From contig JAZGUH010000199.1 of NCBI GenBank assembly GCA_037893225.1, positions 744,001 through 808,000 of the forward strand: a stretch of DNA of 64,000 nt, in the 5' to 3' direction. This document shows, in pieces, positions 1 to 12,200 of the stretch; the stretch's first letter is position 1, and each line of letters begins with the position of its first letter. A program made the position numbers and the translations under genes. A model generated the notes under the pieces. That model had not been told where the DNA came from, did no database searches, and was given only the letters and a program-made list of their open reading frames with translations. Source of the stretch: Hippasteria phrygiana (taxonomy: Eukaryota; Echinodermata; Asteroidea; Valvatida; Goniasteridae).

Positions 1-128
1 GCTAATTTCCATACCATTCAATTTTTCTTGCAGTTCCCTTTTCATTAATTTGTGACAAATAGCTACAAAACAGCCTAAAATTGTAATCTTATTGTTTATA
101 ATTCCATTTCTTTCTTTTTTCTTCCCAG

Positions 129-284
129 GTGGAATTGACCTATACGTGCTTGCCTACGATACCTATGCTGAGCGCCAGTACTTACCTATAATAGAGAGAT
201 ATGCACCAACCATTATCAGCAAGAGTTGCACATACAGTGACCCCAACAAGACGTCGCCATGGCAACTGACTCCAGTGTCATTAG
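129..284 (+). CDS. Receptor exon: unrecognised N-terminal extracellular segment
   Basis: An acceptor follows a pyrimidine-rich tract at about 100-128 and the donor is GTATTA at 285. Phases are 1 in and 1 out, so it joins the next exon without a frame break. The segment begins [12 protein letters not shown] and contains one cysteine and an NKTS sequon. I recognise no domain. It could be part of an N-terminal Ig or ligand-binding module whose earlier exons are outside the window. Confidence 0.6.
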
Positions 285-3200
285 GTATTAAAAAAAAATC
301 ATACCTGATAAAAGGATGGGAAAGATTTGACTTTAAAAACCCCTCCCCCACCACCCACAACCAGAATGGGTCGGGAAAAGCAAAAACAAAAAGCAAAATC
401 TTGGCAAAATAACCAACCCTTCTTGATAAGGCCAAATAAAATAAAATCCATGTTTAGCGTCCCCGCCCGCTTCCTTTTTTAAAGCCGCCGGTTTTTTTGG
501 TTTTGTTTTTTAATGAAAAAACACGAAAAAAAATGAAGAATATTTGATCTTTTTCGTAAAAAAAAAAAAAAATCCCAAAACAAAAAGTCTTATTTTTAGA
601 CTCTAGCATCACCTTGTGTATGCTGGCGGCCATCTTGAAAAATAGCCCAGCCGGACGTCTTGGAAAATGTGTCAAGCGGCAATTTTGAAAAAGAAAAAAA
701 AAAAAAAAAAGGGCCTCCATCTACCTATTTTTCAAAAAGGCAGGACGCTAAACATGTTTTTTTTTTTATTTGGCCTAACTGTCTGTGGAGCAACCTGGTT
801 TTTTACCCTCCTACTCCCACCGGCATAATCCGTGAAAAATGATGCAGAAATTAACATGCCGGCCTGTGTGAACACTGTATGAGTGACCATACACTGGCAG
901 GAATATACACGGTAAACTCAAACTTTCTTCCCATGCATAGCACAAAAATTACCTGACAAAAGTCCCAAACTTAACAGTTGTGCCGTACGTGCTTTTTTAT
1001 ACAAAATGCAGTCACAAGCAAAATACCTCAAATGAAAATTTCAGGTTGCTATATCCTGGCGGCAATTTCATAGAGCTGCTTAAAGCACAAATATAAACCT
1101 TGCTTAGTAAAATCGGGTTACCGGCCAAAACTCCATGTGATTTTTATGCTAAGTAAACAACAGCTAAAAACCTATCACAAGCAATATACATCACATGGAG
1201 TTTTAGCTGGTAACCTGATTTTATTAAGCAAGATTTGTTGTGCTTAAGCCAATTTTGTGCTTAAGCAGCTCTATGAAATTGGCCCCTGATTTTAAATGTA
1301 GTGTACACCATTTGCTTTTGCTGTAATTTTCAGAAATAAATGGATTTGGGGGTTCGTATTTTATAGCGTGCTAGCAAATACTGTAACACTGACCTGTTTA
1401 AAGTTTTGTGTGCATAGATGCTCGGAAAATGGAGCAAAAAAATCTGTTCTATTAGTCTGGTTCCCTGATCATACCTTAGACAAAATGGAACAATTTATAG
1501 ACGTCGGGGAATTATCAGGTCGAGGAGCCAGACTATGTCCAACGATTGTCGGTTGACAATCATTGGAAGATGATAGAAGTTTCCACTTTTCTGGAAAACG
1601 ACAGCACACCAGGTGCCATATGATTTCACAGGATGTTTGAGACGACAGGGTTCCCATGGCCTGGAAAAATCCTGGAAAGTCATGGAATTATATTTTAAAT
1701 TTCCAGGCCTGGAAAAGTCATGGAATTTTGTAAAAATGACAAAAGTCATGGAAAAGTCATGGAATTTTGTGAAGACCATCAGAAATCTGATTTTTATACT
1801 AATGCATCTTAACTTGTACGCCTACTCTTTCTGTTAGGGACTTTTTACAGAACAAGTTAAATAGTTTTGATCAGCATTTTGATGAAATAGGTCAATAATG
1901 TTAAAGCCAATAAAGGAAATCAGTTCTAAGTTGCCCGCGTTTTCCCGTCTTTAAAACGTTATGATTTTCATGAGACAAGCAATATTTGTAGAAATAAAAG
2001 AAAATGTGCCTGTGAATTTATTTCAACTGTCAACATTTGGAAAACAACTTTAACATTGTCAGAAAAAGACAATCAGTAGGGCTAGGAGCCTACAAGTGCA
2101 GCGGCTTGGAACAAGCATGACTGCCTTGGTTTATGGTTGCACATGCGCAGTTTGCAAAACTCAAAATTCAATTTTTATAAACACCTTTACCCGGTTGTTC
2201 TGTTACCATTAACCTAAAAACATCATGAGTCTTTGCAAGAATTTTTAAACACTTTAAATAGAAAATCTGGCTTGGTCCGAGTTTGGGCTCCGTGCACAAC
2301 TACCCCCTCAGCGGAAAGAAAAGGCGAGTTGGGGGTCAATATCGACGCCATCTTACCTGACTTCAATTTAAGTGTCTGGTTCCCGCTATGATATTCTTAT
2401 TGAAAAAGCAATTATCGAGAGTCGGCAAACAGACAAAGCAATCCCACTGGTATAAGAGTATCAAATGAACGAGGAGCGCAGTGCGTAATACCAGCGACGT
2501 ACTCCCCATATGAAAGTGCGGTTGCTATTTGGACAACGCCCTCTTTTGGTGGCGCACGGAGCCCATACTCTGTGTACTCTTTAAAACAGTACACATTATG
2601 GTAGCATTTTTACACTTGGACCTTGGAAATAGGTTAAACCAAAGAGATGGATTGTTTTTGGATTTCAGAGCAATGTGTGCTTTTAACAGCGGTCTGATAA
2701 GCCACATATAGCTAGGAACAGACTTGATTTTACTAACTTTCTGTGTCACACTAACGCAAGAAGTACTTCATATTCCTCCATGCTTAGGCAATTGTGTTGT
2801 GCTACGACCACAAGAAGAGCTTAACAGACTACCAGATTCCTGGAGGCAAGGTTGTGCTGGCATCATTATCCTTGCTCACACAGATTACCTTGCGGCTGGA
2901 GTACAGCACATCTGGTGCAACATTCCATATATGATGAAGGTGGACCATTCGAAATATAACCTCAATGCCACCTTTGCAATTAACGGTAGGGAGGAATTCT
3001 GACTGTTCTTACAATACATGTCAATGCATGTAGATCATGGTCCATTGCAATTTCATGCAGCTGCTGAACAGAAAATATTGCTAAGCAGAAAATATTCCTC
3101 GGCAGTAAATATTGCTCAGCAAATAATATTGTTCTGCAAATAATATTGCTCAGCAGAAACTATTGCTTAGTGAAAAATATTGCTCAGCAAAAAATATTGC

Positions 3201-6200
3201 TTTAGCAGAAACTATTGCTTTATAGTAAAAAACATTGCTAAGCAGAAAATATTGCTTAGCAGAAACTATTGGTCAGTGGAAAATATCGCTAAGCTGAAAA
3301 TATTGCTTAGCAGAATGTATTGCTTAGTGGAAAATATTGCTAAGCAGAAACTATTGCTTAGCAGAAACTATTGCTTAGCAGAAACTATTGCTTTGTGAAA
3401 AAACTATTGCTAAGCAGAAAATATTGCTTAGCAGAAACTATTGCTCAGTGGAAAATATCGCTAAGCTGAAAATATTGCTCAGCAGATAATATTGCTCAGC
3501 CGATAATATTTATAAGAAGAAAATATTGCTGGGCAGAAAATATTGCTTCGTAGGAAATATTGCCAAGCAGATTTTCTTGCAAAGCAAATTAAGTGATGAG
3601 AACTACTCGTCAGAAGCAAAAGACACCTTTCATGCAGTTTTGGCTGGTAACCCAGCTGTTTTTGCTACCCACATCTTTTCTGCGCACTTGACAAATTTGT
3701 TTAAAAAATTGGTTCCTTCTGTTAAACTGGATCCATGATTCCTTTCTTGATGGACAGGTCACGACCATCATTCTCTTATCAAGTAATGTGCACCTTGCTA
3801 GCCGAATTGTTTGCACATTTTTAGTTTCTCTAGTGAAACTACACATACTTACAAATGCAACAAAGGAACTGGCAAATTTGTTGTCTTTAAGTTGGCTTTA
3901 AATTTGTGACTCAACTGACTTTTCCCCCAAATTAAAAAAGATCGGCTGTGTTAGGACTTGTTTATTTTGATATGTGTGGACATACCAGAACTTAGCTCCC
4001 CCACCCCAACACAAACTCCCCACCCACCAAAAAAGTAGTAATAAATTGGGGGTCATCACCTTTTTGTTCATTAGAATACCGTATCGGCGCTCATATGAGC
4101 TATCTTGCCCTATATTGGTGGTCTTCCAAATTTGTCAGTGTCTTTAAATCCCGGTTCTGTCGGGTCTCTTTAATTGCTCACTTTAAAAATGTATTCAAAT
4201 TACCTAGTCAGTTTCTCTTGTGGTTTGTTCGACAATATTATAAGTTAAATAGTTGTATCCTAATTGAGTGATCCCCAGAATGTCGCAGGTTGAATCGTAA
4301 AGTTGGGGCGTGATCCTAGGCTTTACGGCATCATGGGTTTATGACTTCTGACTAGCGCCCCTGAACAAAGATACTGATAATTTGGGAGGCTGCCAACATA
4401 GAGCAAGATAGTTGAGTTGGTAGAGCAGCGCAGTATGGTATTCTGGAGGTCGCAGGTTCAAATCCTGTTTTCTTTGCTCACTTTGGAAATTCATCCAAAT
4501 TTGTTTAACGATATTTATACTTCTTCACAGGTTGTCCAGCGGGGAAGTACGGCGGAGGCTGTCAGAATAATTGCTCTTGTGCCGTGGGCGTGGAGTGCCA
4601 TAGCTTCTATGGTGAATGCATGTGCCCCCTGGGCTTGCAAGGGACTCGGTGTGACCAAAGTAAATTATTGAATATTCTCACCAGTACTAGGGCAGGCTTT
4701 AAAGTATTCCTGCTTTTCCGGTGTTTCTGTCGTGGAGGTCCCCTCTTTAGTTTTGATCAAATAAGAGTCGAGGGTATTTTTTCTCATTCCAAAATGACTT
4801 TTTCACGAAAAGCAGACTTCTCTTATTCTATTGACATCCCTTTTTTTGTAATTTTGAACAATTTATTGCGGTAGAAAATGCAATATTCTTACATGCTTTA
4901 TGGCAGTTGCCATGCGAATCAACAGGTTTTGCGTGTTTACTGTGCCGCGCGGTGATCGCCATCTTCATTTTCGCATTGCATTTTGTCGTCTTCATCGACG
5001 CTTTACCAAAAAAAATTCCTTAAAAACTATAAAACCCTGCCCTTTATCTACAGCATACCTGTTGGTTTGTAATGTCGCTAAGTAGTTTGGCAATTCCAAT
5101 AACCTAAAAGTGGATTTTTGTTCCCTTATAGGGAACAGGGACCTGCACTACACAATCGCCACTTTTACAACCTTTCCCTATTTTTGTTTACCTTGCTCCT
5201 ACTTTTCCTACTTTTTTCTTGTAATTCGTATTTTTTCATACTTTTTGGTCCCACAACTCCAAAAAATGAAATCTCAGTGTTACACACTGCCATATAAAAA
5301 TCACACGTCTATTCACTTACAAGCCTGTTTTTATCGGTTTATAATTATGCGCTACTGAACCATTCAGTTTGAATGGAATTGAGCTGGGAACTAGACACTG
5401 TATAGTTCCCTGGTTGTCCACCCCCCACAGTGTGCTCTCTGACGTCACGTATTGAAATGTGCACACATCATGTTTTGCATAAAATTGGGTTTAGAGGTGA
5501 TGTCACATGCCAGATCGCCTTTGAATTATGTGACCTTTGATGTCGCTCCTTAAACGTAGTATATACACCATTTGCTTTTGCTGTAATTTTCAGAAATAAA
5601 TGGATTAGTATTTTATAGCGTGCTAGAAAATACCGTAACACTGTCCTGTTTAAAGTCTTGTGTGCATAACATGCTGGGAAAACAGAGAAAAAAAATTATG
5701 TTCTAGTAGTCTGGTTCCCTGACCATACTTTAGACAAAACGTAACAATTTATAGAGTCCGGGAATTATCAGATCGCGGAGCTAGATTATTTCCACTCTTC
5801 TTGACAGCACCACCACAAGGTGCCATGATTTCACAGGATGCTGGAGACTGCTATTTACTTACAGTCTAGTACGGTATTTTGTAATAATTCAGTAGTTTTG
5901 TTTTTTATGTTTGCAAATGGTGTATACTATAACCAAATTTATGCAAAACACGATGCCTGTGCATACTGCTAGTGCTAGGCACATTTGAATATAGGACAGT
6001 TTATTAGATGTAAACAAACGGACAAAGGGGGCATGGTCTGTATTGCTGGCCAATCAAGGACCTTTTGCCCTCTTGCGTCATCATTTTGTTCCCCCGTCGT
6101 CGATATACACCATAAATTTGTTACAACTCCAGACCAAAGTAATTTGTTTATGGCATTTTATGCACAGTTTATAATTAGGCAGGTAAATTTTGAATGCATT

Positions 6201-9200
6201 TACATAACCACACATTGTTGTGTTTTTCTAAAAGGGAAACCAGAACTCATTGTACCGAAGACCCGCGTGTACATACCCTACGGCGAGGAGTTCACTCTAA
6301 TCTGTACGGCACACGGCATGTCATCCCCCATTGCTTGGTCGTGGTCCAAAGTTGGTCGGAACGCTCCCCTGCAGACCACCTCCCATGTGAACACGACTCC
6401 CTATTCACCGAGGTAACTTGTTTTCATTCTGTCCGTATAACACCCATTGGGGGGGGGGGGGGGTGTGGTGGGGTTAGCAGAGGCATTTTCAGGTTTTCGG
6501 TCCAAAATTGCACAAAATTCTGAAAAGTGACCGAAACAAAAAGTTTGACAAGAATACATTTAGAAAAACTGTTGATTTCTTATAAAAATACTAAAGATCA
6601 TAATTAAAAACAAAAATAAAAATGATGAAAACTAGGAAAAGCTGGCAGGGGTGGTGGGGGGGGGGGAACTGTACTTGGACAAGGGCTTCTTGCGACACAG
6701 CTAACAATCAGGCAGGCAACTTTTCCTCGGATCAGCCGATTTCCTCGTTTTTCACCTCACACATATGCCATTGAAAATTGAAAAACACTGTACAAAGTCT
6801 TGTAAAGATTGGAATTTCCTCATTTTTGGTAAATCCCAAGTTGCATGCCTGTAACAATGACTAGGCATCTGACCCGATTTTCTCTGTCCCTCCCCCTTAA
6901 TTCCCCTTACCAAATGTTCAGTCTAGAACCCAGAGATGTATGGTCGAGTCCATCACAAGTCCCTGCAAGTCCCATCACAAGCCCTCCAGTCCTAATCCCA
7001 ATCACAAGCTATTCAAATGAGCCTTGACAAAGGCATTCCTTTGTCATTGTTCATCCAGTCACTTGTGACCGGCTTTATGAAAGGACTTCTGACTGGACTT
7101 GTGAAAGGACTTGTAAGGGACTCGACTGCAACTCTGCTAGAACCTTGCCCATTTGGACCCAGGCGACTGGATGTATTTACAATACAACGCAATGGCAAAA
7201 TCATATTCAATTTTGTAACACAATAATGTATACAGTTGGTATTGTAAAAAAAAAAAAAGATTTCAAAAAGCACCATACACACGTACAGTTTATACATACT
7301 CGGTCCTGCCAACAAAAATTCCCAATTCATTCCAGATCTAATGTACACACATCTGCGTTTTTGCATCCCTGTGGAGACATGGCGTTGATCTCCCCTTTGT
7401 CCCTGTACTTTAAGCAAACCCCCATAGACTTTGTACACAAAATTCCTTGTGGAGACAACCTAACCCATTGAATTGCCCTGTACTGTGGAGACCTATATTC
7501 AGTCCCTTTGTCTCTATTGTTTTCATGTCTCCACAGGGTACAGTATATCTCTCCACATGATTATACACGCTTGCAGGTGGAATTTTTGAAACACTTCAGT
7601 ATTGGTACAATGAGAATTTACAACAGAGAAAAAAATACATGAAACAATGCAACTCCATCATCAGAAACAATTACTAAAGGAACAATTTCCAAATAGGGGT
7701 GTGCATCGGAACCGGGTACCCGAGTACCCGACCATTCAAGTCAGGAACCGGTTCCAGATTATGGAATCGAGTACCCATACAACTTTACATTATCGCATAG
7801 TAACTTCCCAGAAAATGAAAAAGGAAAGGTTTTGAATGTTATTTGTCGGGAATTTTTAAAATGAAAACCCGACTACATGGGAAACCAGCACAGATTTCAT
7901 GTGTATGACGCTCACGAAAATTGACAATAAAGAGAATTTACCGGTTGTGGTTTTTGTATAGTCTGGGTATGGATAAAGAGCCTCGACCAGACATAACAGC
8001 ATGCCTCATTCCACAATAAATACAACTGTATAAAGCTTCTGTCTTTTGTGATATGCCGGCGCATGCACGTGCCGGAACATGTAATGGCGGAGTAGTGATC
8101 ATGTTTACTGGACAGGCATGAGATTTTTCAGACTTTAGTCTGAAATCGGACTTTTGAATCTCAGAGAAAGACATTATTGCAACTTCCGGGATTGGAAGTT
8201 TTGGGTTGGGTTTCTTTAACGGGTATACCCGGGTACCCGGGTATCCGGGTATCTGGGTACCCGGGTACCCGGTTCTTTTACTACCCAGAAATGCACACCC
8301 CTATTTCCAAACATAATTTCGACCACAGCTGTTAATGGCAAATCACAAACTGCAGACAGAAACATAGGAAGCTCAAACTTAAATAACTTGTTGAATTCAT
8401 CTTAAATTTTTTTCTCAAACAGGCCCATAGTTATAACAAGTACTATAGAAGCACACAATACCTCCGACAATGGCATTTATTGGTGTGACATTGTGGATGG
8501 CGATGGTACTCCATACAGACAGAGTGTCAGCATTACGGTCATAGGTAACTATTTGTCAGGATTTTTTTTTCGGGATTTCAGAATTTTTTAAGGAATCTCT
8601 TTTGCAATCTGGAATTCCTGAGGTGTTGTCGTGAAAGTGGATATAGACCAATAAAAACGGATATTTTAAGGGGGTGCCTTTAGGCAAATACAAACTATAT
8701 GTTGATCTGGGGTCCTCGTGGATTTTTCGTGGATTTTTCATTTTTGGCCATTCTCGCCCCTGTTTCATACAAATACCCACCACAGACCAATGGGCAAAGA
8801 GTACTAGTGATCTAGAGTAACCTTTTCAAAACTAGAACCGGTCAAAATTCACTAAAGACCGTACCAGTGCTCTACAAACTGCCCTGTCTTGCCCTATATT
8901 GGCGTTCTCCCAAATTGTCAGCATCTTTGTTTGGGGGGTGTGGTGGGGGGGGGGGGGGGGGGTGCTAGTCAACTGACGATAAAGTTTGACGATAAAGTTA
9001 AAAAGTCGTATCGATTAAGTGATCTACACAATGTCACTTCCCAGGTTGTATCGTAAAATTGGGTGTGATCCCTGGCTATATACGGCATTCTAGGTTTATG
9101 ACTTCTGACTAGCGCCCACCTGAACAAAGATACTGACAATTTGGAAGACCGCGCCAACATAGGGCAAGATAGCTCAGTTGGTAGAGCACCGGTATGGTAT

Positions 9201-12200
9201 TCCGGAGGTTGCAGGTTCAAATCCCGCTCCTGCCAGTTTTCTTATTATTTAGTTCATTTTGAAAAATCATAACAATTGGGTAGTCGGTTTCCCTTGTGGT
9301 TTGTTTATAAAGACATTCTTTTCTGATGTACCGTTAAATATATTTGACACATTTTTCAAAGTGAACAAAGAAACTGGCACGAGCGGGATTTGAACCTTTG
9401 ACCTCCGGGTTACCGTACCGGCGCTCTACCAACTGAGCTTGCCCTATGTTGGCGGTCTCCCAAATTGTCAGTTTCTTTGTTCACTTTGAAAAATGTATTT
9501 AAATTTACCTAGTCAGTTTCCCTTGTGGATTGTTTGACGAAATATATTTGACAATTAGAGTCCGAACTTGTAATATTTGAAAATTTGTCAAGTGACCCAA
9601 AATAGACAAGGCGGGTTTAATTCATTCAAAGGTGAAATGTGAGATTCATTTACAAATGTGAAGACTACATGAAAGAACAATGACCGGCCCACTGGTCATT
9701 GTAGTCTGCTCGGTCAGCCCGACTGTGCAGGAATCAATTTTCACACAAACATCCATTAAAAATCAAGATGGGTGTGTTACAAGATAATTGTATTACATTT
9801 CTAATATAAGAAATAATAGCTCATTTCAACTTTTCACCTGTCACTGCCTGAACATTTTTTTGTCAAAAAAATTAATCTTGTTTTTCAGAGTGATTAAAGC
9901 AAGGGCAGGATTTGAACCCGTGACCTCCGAATGACCATATTGGCACTTTACCAACAGAGCTATCTTGCCCAATTTGTCACCCATTAATTGTTCAGGGAGG
10001 CATTAGTCTCAAGTCATTAAACCCATAATGCTATATTAAATTTGGGATCATGCCCTATATACTTTGTTACAACCTAGGAAGCGGTGGATCAGGGATCACT
10101 CGTATAGACAGGTGTAAGCCTTTATAATGTTATAATATCATCCAACAAACCAGGGCAACTAATTAGGTGATCAATTATTTAATCAAAAATTAAGCTTGAA
10201 ATATCGAAGGGTTGTCATTTCAATTAAACTCCCTCCACTATTTTTCCTCCAAGTAACCTGAATCCTCCAACATCCTCTGATTTCAAAGTGTTAAAAGCTG
10301 CATGTAACCTAGCTGAATCCTCCGAAATCCTCTTATAGGGACTCATTGCATGAATCCTCCAATATCCTCTATGGGTTTTCGTAAACACCCTATAACCTCA
10401 ATCCTCTGAAATCATCCAGTATCAGATTGGGCCTGATGACCTTGATCCTCCATTTTCCTCCAGAGGCAAAATCCTCTTATGCCCTCAATCCTGCAAAATC
10501 CTCCGATGCTTCAACCATCAAAGACCCTCAATTCAGGCTCCAAATTCCTCCTTTTGGCAGAGAAGATTTTGGAGGATTTGGGTAGGTTAGGGTTAAGAAG
10601 ACCAGTTTATGAAAGGCAATGCTGGAGTAACCTGGCAGCACAAAATGAGCCTGAAGTTGCACTGTGGCTATCCGAGTTACATGCAGAAACAAAAAATTCT
10701 CAATGAAGTCAATTTTATGATTTTAACAACTGTATATTTGTAAAAACCCTATTCTATCACAACCCGAAGTTTTTTAACTGAATCTCTTCTCGAAATATTT
10801 CTTTTGATTTCTTTTTTGAATTTTGGTTAAAGTGTGCACGGATCACAAACTGAGCTTCATTTTCTCAAAATAAGGTGTCAAGACTCTGACAACTCTTAAA
10901 TGTTGTATCAGGGGGCTAGGAATGAGACACCACAACACACAAAATATCAAATTAAAGCTTTTAACCTGAGGAAATACAATAATCGCAAAAGTTAAAATTT
11001 GCGACTTTATGCCCATTTCGTGGGAACAGGTCATATATAGAATTGGCCATATAAAGCTGTGGAATATGGTTTGGTTCCATTCTGTAGCCATTCCGGACCC
11101 CTTCATACAAGTTCCTCGGAACCACACCGCCCTCACCGGCAGCAACGTCACGTTCGCCTGCCAGGTTAAAAGGGATGCCGGGACAGTGAGGTGGGTCAAA
11201 GGTCAGAACCAGCTCCCCAGCAAGGCAGCGGAGATCAAAGATGGGGTTGGCCGGTATGAGATACTGCGGCCGTCGGAAGGCGTGTCTCGGCTCCGTATCG
11301 TGAGGGCGGAGTTTGGCGACGAGGCAATGTACAGGTGCTATGCGGGTCATATCTTCCAAGCTCCGGACCTGGCCTATGCTGAGGCCGCGCTTGAAGTCCA
11401 GTGTGAGTGAGACTTTCTTAATTCTTCAGCACCCCTGGAAAAAATACAAACATGTCTCTCAGACGTCTACTTCACTTTTGTAGTGTTTTCTTTATTTTGA
11501 ATTTGTTGTTGAAATCGCCCAATACAAGGCTGACAGCCACTCTAGGTATAAGGGCTACGATCAGAGGTAGGTGGTAGTCCTGTAGGGTTGGCGACATTTT
11601 GAACTGCCAACCCTACCAGCCTTACGGTTTTCCTGGGCCCAAATCTAAATAGAGGATAATTCTTCAACAGGTTCCAGAGAAATTATCCCAATTTTCAGAC
11701 CTATAGACCCATCAGGCAGGGTAACTTCCACCGTCGGTGAGACCAACTCACAACCCCCACATAAATGTTGGTAACCTTTGTTCTGGAGGACCGACACCCT
11801 AATCCCGTACCCCACTGAAGACCGAGGCTTTTAGGTAAAAAAAGTCCAGACTCTTTCAATTGTGGCCCTGGAGCAGGCCTGGGGAATGGATGATTGGTTA
11901 CACAAGAGAAAACTCTATCCAAACTTGCCCTGTTTGATAAAGTGGACCAGAAGAGAAAACAGCCATAACTTTGCTGTTTTAGCAGCTATATGACTGTAAT
12001 TTTTACACCATATGAAAGAGTAATTTTCATGGAACAAAACTTTACCAGAGATTTCCCTTTTCAATCAGCTCTTGAAAATACAACCATTCAACAAGAAGTT
12101 GGCTGCTTTTTCTGTGGTTTTATGCTTGACTGAACAAAGAATGTGGTACTGGGGGAAGATAAGCCAGTAAACATTGTGGTATTGAATGGACTATTCAAAA

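Noticed and set aside
6447..6465. Poly-G and G-rich runs (also near 6656, 8936, 22350, 29697)
   Set aside because: Simple sequence; possible G-quadruplexes but nothing specific to support a function.
9166..9237. Functional tRNA-Thr gene
   Set aside because: Several near-identical copies with shared long flanks, a mismatched acceptor stem and no terminator run point to a tRNA-derived element.
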